This document shows, one piece after another, positions 27,998 through 37,600 of a stretch of DNA of 64,000 nucleotides. The DNA comes from Cyanobacteriota bacterium (GTDB lineage Bacteria; Cyanobacteriota; Cyanobacteriia; CACIAM-69d). The notes below the pieces were generated by a model that was not told the DNA's origin, ran no database searches, and was given only the letters and a program-made list of their open reading frames with translations. The position numbers were made by a program, and so were the translations under genes. The stretch lies in assembly GCA_022402445.1 (NCBI GenBank), contig JAKRSF010000010.1, forward strand, positions 124,001-188,000. Reading direction: 5' to 3'. The first letter of the stretch is position 1, and every line of letters starts with the position of its first letter.

Positions 27998-28770
27998 TCG
28001 TTGGCCCTTTCTGACTCGGCCTCTGAATCCTCGCCATAGAGCGCCGCCAAACAGGCATCATCCACCGCCGCCGCCGCCCGATCAAACACAACCCGGCCCC
28101 GCCGCAGCCCAATCAGCCGCTCGAAGTGCGATCGCGCGAAATCCACATCATGCAAACTCGCCACCAGGGTCTTGCCCGTCTCTAGGCTCAAATCCCGCAG
28201 CAGATCCATCACCGCCCGCGATCGCGTCGGATCCAGACTCGAAATCGGCTCATCCGCCAGAATCACCGCCGGATCCTGCACCAGCACCCGCGCGATCGCC
28301 ACCCGCTGCTGCTGCCCCCCCGACAGGCGATCGGTCCGCTCATAGAGCTTTTCGGCAATGCCCACCCGCTCCAGCGCCCGCGCCGCCGCCGCCACCTCCA
28401 AAGGCCACACCAGCGACGCGATCGCCTTCCACAGGGGCCAATGGCCCAGCCGCCCCCCATTGACGTTATGGATCACCCGCAAATTCTCCGTCAGGTGAAG
28501 CTGCTGATAAATCATGCCCACCTGCCGCTGCACCCGCCGCCGCCGCGATCGCCCCAGCCGCCGCAGATCCTGCCCCAGAATCCGCACCCGCCCCGCCGTC
28601 GGCGCGATCGACCCATTTAATAAACCCAGCAGCGTACTCTTGCCCGCCCCACTCTGGCCCACCAGCGCCACCCGCTCCCCCGGCCCGATGCGAAGCTGAA
28701 CCCCCGCCAGCGCCTCCGTGCCCCCAAATCGGCACCCGGCCCCTTCCAGCTCAAAAATCGGCACCCGCAT
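27994..28770 (-). CDS. ABC transporter ATP-binding protein, phosphonate (PhnC)-like, orphan
   Basis: I use ATG 28770 (MRVPIFELEG); in-frame ATGs at 28779, 28797 and 28854 add a repetitive stretch. The ATPase has Walker A GQSGAGKST, the Q-loop in IYQQLHLTENL, the signature LSGGQQQRVAIARVLVQDP, Walker B VILADEPISSLD and the switch His (SLHDVDF). Phosphonate importers carry VHNV(N)xGRL after the Q-loop, matched here by IHNVNGGRLG. No permease or binding protein is nearby, so the substrate is unknown. The gene overlaps the recJ stop by 4 bases (convergent). Confidence 0.9.
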   Translation of the reverse strand: MRVPIFELEGAGCRFGGTEALAGVQLRIGPGERVALVGQSGAGKSTLLGLLNGSIAPTAGRVRILGQDLRRLGRSRRRRVQRQVGMIYQQLHLTENLRVIHNVNGGRLGHWPLWKAIASLVWPLEVAAAARALERVGIAEKLYERTDRLSGGQQQRVAIARVLVQDPAVILADEPISSLDPTRSRAVMDLLRDLSLETGKTLVASLHDVDFARSHFERLIGLRRGRVVFDRAAAAVDDACLAALYGEDSEAESERAND

Positions 28771-28771
28771 C

Positions 28772-28812
28772 CCGTCCATCGCCCGTATCCCGTCCATCGC
28801 CCGCCAACCTCG
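28772..28812. repeat. short tandem repeat at 5' end of the ABC ATPase gene
   Basis: An 18-base unit (ATCCCGTCCATCGCCCGT on the + strand) occurs twice in tandem. It encodes repeated Ala-Met-Asp-Gly-Ile/Met-Arg in the alternative N-terminal extension and supplies several in-frame ATGs. It makes the true start uncertain. Confidence 0.55.
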
Positions 28813-28902
28813 AATCCCCCCACGCCTCTCCACCCCGGCAAAGCGCGATCGCACCCAAGCACCATAAAAAACAGACCCCAGCGTTTCAACCGGAATCTGC
28901 TT

Positions 28903-28964
28903 AAAAACTTGGGGTAAAACCCCGAGGTTTGTAGAGTTCTAGCCAACCCCTAGGGGCAGCTAGA
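28903..28964 (-). terminator. rbp 3' stem-loop plus terminator
   Basis: On the minus strand, directly after the RNA-binding-protein stop, a strong imperfect hairpin spans 28964-28938 (TCTAGC paired with GCTAGA, inner CCCC/GGGG). Then GGGG (28923-28920) pairs with CCCC (28914-28911) around TTTTA and is followed by five T at 28907-28903. The pair looks like a rho-independent terminator with a stabilising 3' stem. Confidence 0.55.
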
Positions 28965-28972
28965 GCAAAACC

Positions 28973-29275
28973 TTAGTAACGGCGCGAGAAGCTATCGCGA
29001 CGGCCACCGCCGCCACCGAACGACCCCCTAGGCTCACGAGGCTTGGCCTTGTTCACACGCAGGTCGCGACCCATCCACTCAGCCCCGTCGAGGGCCTCGA
29101 TGGCAGCTTGCTCCTCTTCTTCCGTATCCATATCGACGAACCCGAAACCGCGCATACGACCGGTTTCGCGGTCCACCGGCAACTGGACGCGCTTAACAGT
29201 ACCGTACTCTGCGAAGGCAGCATTCACATCTGCCTCGGTAACCTCATAGGAGAGGTTTCCTACGTAAATTGACAC
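28973..29275 (-). CDS. RNA-binding protein, single RRM, cyanobacterial Rbp type
   Basis: 100 residues: one RNA-recognition motif with RNP2 IYVGNLS (3-9) and RNP1 RGFGFVDM (42-49), then a short glycine-rich tail (GSFGGGGGRRDSFSRRY). Cyanobacterial Rbp proteins of this type are cold- or light-induced and bind single-stranded RNA; some help target photosystem mRNAs to the thylakoid. The leader of about 100 bases upstream is AT-rich compared with its surroundings, consistent with a regulated 5' UTR, but I see no defined element. Confidence 0.95.
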   Translation of the reverse strand: MSIYVGNLSYEVTEADVNAAFAEYGTVKRVQLPVDRETGRMRGFGFVDMDTEEEEQAAIEALDGAEWMGRDLRVNKAKPREPRGSFGGGGGRRDSFSRRY

Positions 29276-29834
29276 GAACTTTCTCCAAGATCGGAAGCGG
29301 ATAAAGAGTTAGATTTCAGAGAGAAGCTTGTCAACATCAAACGCGAAAAAACCGCTAAGACTTGAAACAAATGCCGCAACTGAATACCCAGACTCTGGGG
29401 CTACTCTAGCATTTCCGTTGGGGTTTTGGGTAGATGTGGCGGCAAATGTTGTGGGGACTGGATTAGGCGCGTTTGCGGGGGGCGGGGGCAGGGGATCCTT
29501 GGGCGATCGCGCGGCCCCGGCCCCGGCCCAAAAAAAAGGGCACCGTAGGCACCCTTCACAGCAAGATATGGAGTTATACCGAACTCTACGTCCGTTGAGG
29601 AGTAAGAGAGTCGCAACGGGGACGCCGCGTGGGGAGGGTCAGGGGGGTCGTTGGCTCCCATCGCTCCCCGGACCAATCGGTCAGGACTTGGCCCGTCGTT
29701 CTTGGGGGGAACTGGACGCATCGCCCCCGTCGCTATCCATTAAGGTAGGGGGCGGTTATGACAATCCCGTGGCACTGCCGTGAAGAATTGTTGACGGGGT
29801 GTGGCGGGGGCTGTCGCGATCGCGCGATCGCGGC
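29276..29834. other. gene-free region between rbp and ccs1
   Basis: 559 bases. The right part holds the 3' flank of ccs1 and the possible small RNA or terminator described separately; the left part (about 29276-29420) is AT-rich and likely carries the rbp promoter and leader. A plus-strand frame at 29328-29783 has no homology I recognise and unlike composition along its length; it is not called. Confidence 0.45.
29528..29620 (-). ncRNA. possible small RNA ending in a strong terminator
   Basis: Read on the minus strand: CCGTTG (29617-29612) pairs with CAACGG (29595-29590), presenting a 16-base pyrimidine-rich loop containing CTCTCTTACTCCT. Next is GAGTT/AACTC (29584-29569). Finally GGGTGCC pairs with GGTGCCC (29552-29536, two G-U pairs, loop TAC), followed by eight T (29535-29528). 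The anti-Shine-Dalgarno-like loop recalls Yfr1, but the sequence is not Yfr1. It could equally be just the ccs1 transcript terminator, about 280 bases past that stop. No promoter is evident. Confidence 0.35.
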
Positions 29835-31223
29835 CTAGCCCTGGGCAGCTTGCGGCGTTTCTAGGGCCGTGAGGGTATCCAGCAGTTCCCGCTCGAAGGC
29901 CACCTGGGCGCGGTTGGTGCGGCCCCCCACGTAAAGGCCCTCGGGGGTGTTGAGCAGCCAAATCTGGGAATGGGAAAAGTAGCTGAGGACGACCCCCAGC
30001 ATCAGCAGGCCAAAGCCGCCATAGACCAGGGGAATGCCCGGATCCGCTTTGATTTGCAAGCCCGTGCTGCCCACCAGTTCATCGATCGCGAGGGTGATGC
30101 CATTAACCTGGACCGATCGCCCGACGCGGGTGGTGGCGACGGGTTTGCCGGTTTTGTCGTAGATCAGCAGGGTGCCCTGGAGGTCGCGGGTCACCAGGGA
30201 AACCCCATCGCTCAGGTCCGTTTGGGTGGGAACCCAGGTGCCCCAGATGCGCCCCCCGGCCACGGGCAGTTGGGCCATGGGCAACTCGAGGATGGGGCTG
30301 TTGTTGAGGTGCAGGCGCACGGCGGAGATGCCCCAGTCCGTCTGGTACATGGTGATGCCGCGATAGCGCAGGGGTTTGTTGACGTGGATGGTCTGGCGAT
30401 CGCGTTCGGTGCCGTCGGGATCCACCACGGACAGGTCGGAGTAGAACTGATCGATGTTGCCGTCGGCGGTGTAGTCAATCCAGAAGCGGTTGACCTTGAC
30501 GGCCCAATCGGTGGGGATCTGGGGGGCGGACCAGGGGCCAGCGTCGAGGATATTTTGCACCTGGAAGGTTTGGCCGCTGGGGACCATTTCCTGCGCCAGA
30601 AAACCGGTGGTGGCCCCGACGATCGCGCCGACCAGGACGATGAGCATGGCAGCGTGGACGATGATCGGGCCGATGCGTCCGACGATTCCCTTGCGGGCGT
30701 AGAAGGCGTCCCCGTCGCGGTAGGTGCGGTAGCCCTTGGCTTTGAGGAGTCCCTCGGCCTGGTCGAAGGGCGCGATCGGGGCATCCGGTAGCTGGCCTAG
30801 GCGGGCGCTGAGGGCGAGTTTTTCAAACTGGCGCGGCTGGCGGTAGTATTTCCACCCCTGGGCGGCCTTGAGGGCGGGCAGTTGGCGGGTGAAGGTGCAG
30901 GCGGTGAGGCTGGCCCCAAACAGGATCAGCAGGGCCAAAAACCACCAGGTGCGGTAGACGGTGTTGAGCCCCAGGGCGAGGACGACTTTCCAGGTGAGGA
31001 AGCCGAAGAGGGCGGGGCTTTCGGGATAGTTTTCTTGATAGAAGGCGAGGCTTTGGCCCTGTTCGATGACGGTGCCGCTGATGCTGAACAGGGCGATCGC
31101 AAGGAGCAAGGCGATCGCCAGGCGCAGGTCCGCTAAAAGGGGCAGCAAATCCTGCTTCCAGAAGCGCGCGATCGCCTGACCGGCGGCGATGAGGGGTGAG
31201 GGGCTAGAGTCGTTGACATTCAT
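29835..31223 (-). CDS. ccs1: cytochrome c biogenesis protein Ccs1 (ResB family)
   Basis: 462 residues. Three N-terminal membrane helices (about 32-52, 76-96 by hydrophobicity, and 187-208) and one near the C-terminus (about 408-428) enclose a large lumenal domain (about 215-400) with [21 protein letters not shown] and [16 protein letters not shown]. Ccs1 with CcsA delivers haem to apocytochromes c such as cytochrome f and c6 in system II. ccdA lies 66 bases upstream on the same strand, so the two are probably co-transcribed; ccsA is not in the window. Confidence 0.96.
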   Translation of the reverse strand: MNVNDSSPSPLIAAGQAIARFWKQDLLPLLADLRLAIALLLAIALFSISGTVIEQGQSLAFYQENYPESPALFGFLTWKVVLALGLNTVYRTWWFLALLILFGASLTACTFTRQLPALKAAQGWKYYRQPRQFEKLALSARLGQLPDAPIAPFDQAEGLLKAKGYRTYRDGDAFYARKGIVGRIGPIIVHAAMLIVLVGAIVGATTGFLAQEMVPSGQTFQVQNILDAGPWSAPQIPTDWAVKVNRFWIDYTADGNIDQFYSDLSVVDPDGTERDRQTIHVNKPLRYRGITMYQTDWGISAVRLHLNNSPILELPMAQLPVAGGRIWGTWVPTQTDLSDGVSLVTRDLQGTLLIYDKTGKPVATTRVGRSVQVNGITLAIDELVGSTGLQIKADPGIPLVYGGFGLLMLGVVLSYFSHSQIWLLNTPEGLYVGGRTNRAQVAFERELLDTLTALETPQAAQG

Positions 31224-31289
31224 GGTTTACGTATAGGGCGGCGGGTAGAGGGATTGGGGGCGCGTTGGCTGAGGGATTTTAGGGATCGA

Positions 31290-32057
31290 TCAAAGCAGGC
31301 CCGCGCGATCGAGGGGAAGGCGATTGACCAGGGAAATCACCCCAAAGGCAATCAGCACGACGCCGCTGGCGGGGGTGATCCACTGGCCCCATTGGCGCAG
31401 GGCCAATAGCCGCTTAAGGGTGGCGGCGAAGGTGCCCGCCAGCACCAGGGGGGAAACGTAGCCGATCGCGTAGGTCAGCAGCAGCAGCCCCCCCAGCACG
31501 GGCCGCCCGGTGGCGGAGACCCAGGCCAACAGGGTCGCCAGGACGGGGGTACTGCACGGGGACGCCACCAGGCCAAAGGTCAGCCCAACTAGATACGATC
31601 GCGCCGGACCGCCCACCCCCTCGGGCATGGGGAGCCAGCGATCGAGGGCCGGAAACCGCAGGGGCAACACCTCCAATAGATTGAGGCCCATGGCGATCGC
31701 AATGAGACTCACCACCACCGGCGCGCCCCAGCCCACCTGGCCGTAGACCCGCCCAAACAGGGCCGCCCCCATCCCCAGCAGGGCCAGCGTCGTCGCCAAG
31801 CCCAGGGCAAAGCAGGCCGATCGCCCCAGGGCACCCCAGGAAAATTGCCGTTCCGTGGAGCCCCCATCGCCATAGCCCCCCATGTAGCCCACCGCGATCG
31901 GCAGCATCGACAACATGCAGGGGGTCAAACTGGTCAGCAGCCCCGCCAGCAGCACGATCGCGAAACTGCCCCCACTGCCCGCCGCCAACTGGCTCGCCAC
32001 CAGCCCATCGGCCCAGCGCGTCATTTCATAAAGCGAGGTTTGAAGTGTCGTGTCCAT
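31290..32057 (-). CDS. ccdA: cytochrome c biogenesis protein CcdA (thiol-disulfide transmembrane carrier)
   Basis: 255 residues with six membrane helices. Redox cysteines Cys47 (SLTPCMLS) and Cys168 (ASPCSTP), each followed by the typical Pro/Ser residues, carry electrons across the membrane to keep apocytochrome c haem-site cysteines reduced. It is the DsbD-related short form. It is the first gene of the ccdA-ccs1 pair and is divergent from the small membrane protein gene at 32297. Confidence 0.95.
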   Translation of the reverse strand: MDTTLQTSLYEMTRWADGLVASQLAAGSGGSFAIVLLAGLLTSLTPCMLSMLPIAVGYMGGYGDGGSTERQFSWGALGRSACFALGLATTLALLGMGAALFGRVYGQVGWGAPVVVSLIAIAMGLNLLEVLPLRFPALDRWLPMPEGVGGPARSYLVGLTFGLVASPCSTPVLATLLAWVSATGRPVLGGLLLLTYAIGYVSPLVLAGTFAATLKRLLALRQWGQWITPASGVVLIAFGVISLVNRLPLDRAGLL

Positions 32058-32296
32058 CGGTTCCCTTGCCCCTTATCTCCCCTAGCTTCCCATCTCCGGC
32101 GTAACGGCAGATTGCGGCACATCTCAAAATATTGAAAAAGACGCGATCGAAACCGCCACTCCCCGAAATAGCCCTTAACCTAGAGTTTTAATGCCACCGG
32201 TTCACCGGGCCACCCCCGCGCGATCGCGGCCCCCTTCAGCCCTTCGCGATTAGCCCCGGGGCGATCGCACCCCCGATTCAATAGGCTACAAAAACC

Positions 32297-32596
32297 ATGG
32301 AAACCCTGCAACGCTACCGTTTTCGCTGCACCCTCACCTTTGGCGACATCTACGGCCAAATTATTGTGTGGCTCATCGTCATTTTCCTGAGCCTGGCCTC
32401 CGCGATCGCCATGATGGGCATGAGCCGCCCTGTGTACGCCCTGGCCACCGTGGGTTTGATTTTGGTGCTGTCGGTGCCCTTCCTGCTGTTCACCTTCGTC
32501 ACCACCCTGGTGAACCATATTGAAGTGGCCCCCCTCGACGCCGCCGCCATGGCCGAAGAGGTGGACTACAGCGGCCGCCCCGTCCAGGCGATGTAA
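32297..32596 (+). CDS. small two-helix membrane protein, conserved in cyanobacteria
   Basis: 99 residues from ATG 32297. After a charged N-terminus (METLQRYRFRCTLTFGDIYGQ) two hydrophobic helices span about 22-42 and 49-72, and an acidic soluble tail follows. I do not recognise a named domain; similar short proteins recur in cyanobacterial genomes, as far as I recall. A strong terminator follows 26 bases after the stop, so it is the end of its own transcript. Codon pattern and terminator support it as real. No function can be assigned. Confidence 0.8.
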   Translation: METLQRYRFRCTLTFGDIYGQIIVWLIVIFLSLASAIAMMGMSRPVYALATVGLILVLSVPFLLFTFVTTLVNHIEVAPLDAAAMAEEVDYSGRPVQAM

Positions 32597-32621
32597 GTTC
32601 CCAGAATTCCTTAAACCTCGG

Positions 32622-32658
32622 AAGGGCATGGCCAATACCGTGCCCTTTCTTGTTGTTA
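32622..32658 (+). terminator. rho-independent terminator after the small membrane protein
   Basis: AAGGGCATGG (32622-32631) pairs with CCGTGCCCTT (32638-32647), ten base pairs with one G-T wobble and loop CCAATA, followed by the T-rich TCTTGTTGTT. Confidence 0.88.
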
Positions 32659-32692
32659 TTGGCCCGAATTGAGATCCCCAGGGTTCCTCCCC

Positions 32693-34441
32693 ATGCTTGA
32701 ACACGACGTGATCATCGTTGGCGGTGGTTTAGCGGGTTCCCGCGCCGCCCTCGAAATTGCCCGCCTCAACCCCAGTTTGGATGTGGCGGTGGTGGCGAAG
32801 ACCCATCCGATCCGCTCCCATTCCGTGGCGGCCCAGGGGGGCATTGCGGCGTCGTTGCAGAATGCGGACCCGACCGATAGCTGGGAGGCCCATGCGTTCG
32901 ATACGGTGAAGGGATCTGACTTTTTGGCGGATCAGGATGCGGTGGCCCTGCTGACCCAGGAAGCGCCGCTGGTGGTGCGGGATCTCGAACGCATGGGGGT
33001 GTTGTTTTCCCGGACGGCGGATGGACGCATTGCCCAGCGGGCCTTTGGGGGCCATTCCCACAACCGGGCCTGCTATGCGGCGGATAAGACGGGCCACGCG
33101 ATTCTCCATGAGTTGATCTGCAATCTCCTGCGGCTGGGGGTGACGATCTATGACGAGTGGTATGTGATGGATTTGATCGTCGAGGAGGGGGCTGCGAAGG
33201 GGCTGGTGATGTTCCGCATCCTCGATGGGCAGGTGGCGATCGCGCGGGCGACGGCGGTGATGCTGGCGACGGGGGGCTATGGGCGGGCGTTTAATACGAC
33301 GTCGAATGATTTTGCCTGTACGGGGGATGGGTTGGCGATCGCGGCGCGGGCGGGGATTCCCCTGGAGGATATGGAGTTTGTGCAGTTCCACCCGACGGGG
33401 CTGTATCCGGTGGGGGTGCTGGTGTCGGAGGCGGTGCGGGGGGAGGGGGCCTATTTGTGCAATGCGGCGGGCGATCGCTTCATGGCGGAGTATGCGCCGA
33501 GCCGGATGGAGCTAGCGCCGAGGGATATTACGTCTCGGGCGATCGTGAAGGAGGTGCTGGCGGGGCGGGGGATCCATCGCGACGGCAGTGCGGGGGGGCC
33601 GTTTGTGCATTTGGATGTGCGGCACCTGGGGCGCGAGACGATTATGGAGCGGATCCCGTTCTGCTGGGAGGAGGCCCATCGGCTGTTGGGGGTGGATGCG
33701 GCGGTGCAGCCGATTCCGGTGCGCCCGACGATTCACTATTCCATGGGGGGGATTCCGACGAATACGGATGGGCGGGTGCGATCGAGCGGTGAGCGGCTGA
33801 TGGAGGGGCTGTTTGCGGCGGGGGAGGCGGCCTGTGTGTCGGTCCATGGGGCGAACCGCTTGGGCAGTAATTCCCTGCTGGAATGTGTGGTCTATGGGCG
33901 GCGGACGGGGGCGGCGATCGCGGCCTATGTGGAGGGTAAGTCGCGCCCGGACCTGGATGAGGAACCCTATTTGGCGGCGGCGCGATCGCGGCTCCAGGGG
34001 CTTCTTGATCGCGAGGGGGAGGAGCGCATTGCCCAGGTGCGTCAGGGGTTCCAGGACATGATGACCTACCACTGCGGGGTGTTCCGGACGGAGCCGCTGA
34101 TGGGGGAGGGGCTGGAGCAATTTAAGGATTTTTGGCGGCGGTGCGATCGCGCCTATCTAGATGACAAGGGAAGCTGTTGGAACACGGAGCTGATTGAGGC
34201 GCTGGAGTTGGAAAGTTTGATGCTGGTGGGTCAGGCGATTCTGACTTCGGCCTACCATCGCCAGGAAAGTCGCGGTGCCCATTGCCGTGAGGATTTTACG
34301 GCCCGCGATGATGTCAATTTCCTGAAACATACCCTGGCGTTTTGGGTGTCGGAGGGCCGTGATCGCGCCGCTAATGCCATCAAATTGGACTATATGCCCG
34401 TCACCCTCGGTTTATTTGAACCCCAGGAACGGAAGTATTAA
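32693..34441 (+). CDS. sdhA: succinate dehydrogenase/fumarate reductase flavoprotein subunit
   Basis: 582 residues from ATG 32693 (MLEHDVIIVGGGLAGSRAA). FAD binding: the GGGLAG dinucleotide loop and RSHSVAAQGGIAASL, where His corresponds to the covalent FAD ligand of SdhA. Catalytic and substrate residues are in QFHPTGLYPVG, HYSMGGIPTN and HGANRLGSNSLLE. The C-terminal domain ends in the typical LDYMPVTLG. It oxidises succinate to fumarate and feeds thylakoid plastoquinone. The iron-sulfur subunit gene is not adjacent, as in other cyanobacteria. Confidence 0.96.
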   Translation: MLEHDVIIVGGGLAGSRAALEIARLNPSLDVAVVAKTHPIRSHSVAAQGGIAASLQNADPTDSWEAHAFDTVKGSDFLADQDAVALLTQEAPLVVRDLERMGVLFSRTADGRIAQRAFGGHSHNRACYAADKTGHAILHELICNLLRLGVTIYDEWYVMDLIVEEGAAKGLVMFRILDGQVAIARATAVMLATGGYGRAFNTTSNDFACTGDGLAIAARAGIPLEDMEFVQFHPTGLYPVGVLVSEAVRGEGAYLCNAAGDRFMAEYAPSRMELAPRDITSRAIVKEVLAGRGIHRDGSAGGPFVHLDVRHLGRETIMERIPFCWEEAHRLLGVDAAVQPIPVRPTIHYSMGGIPTNTDGRVRSSGERLMEGLFAAGEAACVSVHGANRLGSNSLLECVVYGRRTGAAIAAYVEGKSRPDLDEEPYLAAARSRLQGLLDREGEERIAQVRQGFQDMMTYHCGVFRTEPLMGEGLEQFKDFWRRCDRAYLDDKGSCWNTELIEALELESLMLVGQAILTSAYHRQESRGAHCREDFTARDDVNFLKHTLAFWVSEGRDRAANAIKLDYMPVTLGLFEPQERKY

Positions 34442-34520
34442 CGCACATCAAAACGGCTCTGAAATAGGGCCAAAAATCGGTGCGGCAGGGGATGTAGGGC
34501 GTATCATCAAGATCCGTCAT

Positions 34521-34608
34521 CGTAGGGGTTGGGTCTCCCAACCCTCCCCCGCGCGATCTGGGCAGAACAGGGATCCTGGGGGCTGGGCGGGGAAACCCCG
34601 CCCCTACG
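34521..34608. repeat. short palindromic repeat element with CGTAGGGG terminal inverted repeats
   Basis: 88 bases bounded by CGTAGGGG (34521-34528) and CCCCTACG (34601-34608). Inside are two perfect hairpins: GGGTTGGG-TCT-CCCAACCC (34526-34544) and GGGCGGGG-AAA-CCCCGCCC (34585-34603). This pattern matches the small GTAGGGG...CCCCTAC repeats dispersed in many cyanobacterial genomes. It lies between the convergent sdhA and glycosyltransferase genes and could also act as a bidirectional transcription barrier. Confidence 0.65.
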
Positions 34609-34637
34609 ACAGCGTTTGTACCGATGGGCGGTTCGCC

Positions 34638-37600
34638 TTAATACAGTTGCTCTAGGTTGATGCTGTAGTCCTCGCGATCGCGGGTCAAATTGGGGCTATA
34701 GCAGGGATCCGCATCGAGGATTTGGTGCCAGCGGCGGCGCATATATTCAATTTCCCCCTGGAAGCGGCGCACCTTTTCCGGGGTGTTTTCTAGGCCACGG
34801 CTCTTGGATTCGTAGTGGTAGAGCACCACATGGGGCAAATGGACATTGCGATAGCCCCACTCCAGCAATTTCAAACAGAAATCCACATCGTTAAACGCCA
34901 CCTGCAACGACGGTTCAAAGCCCCCCACCTCTAGAAAAACTTCGCGGCGACACATCAAACAGGCGGCGGTGACGGCGGAATAATTATTGATGGTTTTGAG
35001 CTGCGCCCCGTAGCCCGGATCGCCATGGGGATAGTTCTTGTGGCTGTGGCCCGCAACGCCCCCCAGCCCCAGCACGACGCCCGCATGTTGGATGGTGCGA
35101 TCGGGATAGAGCAAGGTCACCCCCACGGCTCCGATGCTGGGGCGCTGGGCCTGTTCCACCAGGGCGGTCATCCAATCCCCGTCAATAATTTCCGTGTCGT
35201 TGTTCAAAAAGAGCAGGTACGGGCTATCGGTTTGCTCGACGCCAAAGTTGTTGATTTTGGAGTAGTTAAAGGGCGCATCGTAAGCAACAACGCGGAAGCG
35301 ATCGCCCTCCCGTTCCCGCCAGCGATCGAAGAGTTTTTCCGTGGCGGGTTCGACGCTGCCGTTATCGATAATTAAAACTTCGTAATCGGCGTAGGTGGTC
35401 TTTTCAAAGAGGGATTTGAGGCAGGTGTCGAGGACATCGGCCAAATCGCGGGTGGGGATGATCACGGTGACGCGACCGGGCCGCAGGATTTGATAGCGCA
35501 CAATCCAATGGCCGTGGTCCGTCAGCTCCAGTTTGGCGGCGGGTTCCCCCCGGCGATCGAGGGCCTCCGTGAGGGCGCGGCGGGCGGCGTCGGCGGCATA
35601 GTTTTTGCTGTCGAGGCGGAAGGCGGTGGATTGGCGGTGGCTGCGCCAGTGGTAGAGGATTTTGGGGATGTGGACGATCTGGTCAGGCCGGATCTGTTCG
35701 ATCGCGCGGAGGGCCAAGTCATAATCCTGCGCCCCTTCAAAACCGGGCCGGAAGCCCGCGATCGCGGTGAGGAGCGATCGCCGGTAGACGCTCAGGTGGC
35801 AGGTGTACATGCGCGACAGGAAACTGTCGGGACACCAGTCGGGCTTGAAGGCGGGATCACTGCGGCGATCGGCCTCGTCGATTTTGTCCTCGTCGCTGTA
35901 GATCAGGGCCGCGTCGGGTTTTTCACGTAAACGGTGGACCACTTCGTAGAGGGCGTGGGGGGCGAGGCGATCGTCGTGATCCAGCAGGGCGATCCAGTCC
36001 CCCGTGGCGAGATCGAGGGCGTCGTTGGAGGCGGCGACGATGTGGCCGTTTTCCGGGCGAAGTTTGAGGCAAATGCGCCCATCGCTGGCGGCGGCGGCTT
36101 CCAGCAGGGGGCGCACCTGGGGATCCGTCGAGGCATCATCCACCACGCACAGTTGCCAATGGGGATAGACCTGCTGGCGGACGGAGGCGATCGCGGCCTC
36201 CAGAAATTCCAAGGGCGGATTGTAGACCGGCATCACAATGCTGATCCGGGGCGGATTGTCCCAGGTGGTGATCTCTCGGGCCATGCGCCGCAGGTCCGCC
36301 TCCGTGGGGTCATGGTGCCGTCGCCACAGGTCGTAGTGATCATTGGGGCTGCCGAGGGCCGCGATCGCGCCGGGATTGCCGGGACCATCAGCGCCGTCCC
36401 CCGCCTCCAGAAGCGTCGCCATTTTGTTCAACTGCACTGGCACCAGATCCACCATTTCCGGCGTGGCGGTTTTGCCCGTCAGTTTCAGTAATGGCTTTTT
36501 GAGGGTGAACCAGCGATCGCGCAGTTTCCAGAACTTACTGGTGCGCATGGCCTCAAAACTGCTGCTGGCCAGGTCATAGAGCGATCGATAGGCCCGCTGC
36601 CACTGGGCGATCGCGCCGCGCAGGGCCTCGATTTCCCCTTCGAGGGTTTGGCGAATCTGTTGCAGATCGTCCCGCTCCCGCTGCAAGAGATTGCGCTCCC
36701 GCTGGAGATCCTGGACGGTGGTGCGCAGGGTTTCCACTTCCCGCTGGTAGGCCGGGAGCTGCCGCTGGAGGGGCTGGAGTTTGAGGGTGGCCTCCGCGAG
36801 CAAATTGAGATGGTGCTGGGCGGCGGCGATCGCGCGATCGCGTTCCTGCTGAAACGTAGAAATTTGGTTGGCAAGCTCTGAGGTCTGTTGGCGCGCTTCG
36901 AGGAGTTCCACGTCCTTATAGGCAAAAATCGCCGGGAAATTGGCCGTATACAGCGCCAAATGCTTACTGACCAGGTAATACATCAGGCGGCGGCGGTTAC
37001 TGGGCTGATTGCAGGCGGCCACCATGGAATCCGCCCGCACCCGGTATTCAAAGGAAATTTCCCCTAGGTGATGGAACTGCCAGCCCCGTTCGGCGGCGCT
37101 CAGCCACAGATCCCAGTCCTCGTAGCCGAGGCGATCGGGAATGTGGGGATCATAGCCGCCGCAGTCGGCCCACACCTGTTTCCGCAGGGGGGCGCAGGCG
37201 TCGATGTAGTTGCCCACCGCCAGAAGGTTGATGTCAAAATCCGCCACGATCCACGGGCCGACGCGATCGCCGATATATTCCGCATTGCCATAGACGACGC
37301 CCACCTCGGGATGGGCATCAAATATCGCGATCGCCTGGGGGATGTAGAGGGGCCGCAGGCGGTTGTCCGCGTCCAGGGGCAGGATGTAGTCGGCGCGGGC
37401 GGCGCGGATGCCCACATTGCGGGCGTTGGCGAGGCCGCCGTTGGTGGGGCAGTCGATGACGCGGTAGCCGTGGGTTTTCAGGTACTGCAAGATCGCCTGG
37501 GTTTTCGGCTCCGTCGAGGCGTCATTGACGATGATGATTTCGTAAACGGGTTCGGGGCAGCTATGGACGCTGGCGATCGCCTCTAGGAGATAGTCGCCGT

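Noticed and set aside
29590-29617. Yfr1 sRNA
   Set aside because: The loop has ACTCCTCAAC, similar to the Yfr1 ACUCCUCACAC core, but the core is not identical and the two-hairpin order differs; kept only as an unnamed RNA candidate.
29328-29783. 151-codon plus-strand frame in the rbp/ccs1 gap
   Set aside because: No recognisable domain, Gly/Pro/Arg-rich right half, and it overlaps the hairpin array read on the minus strand.
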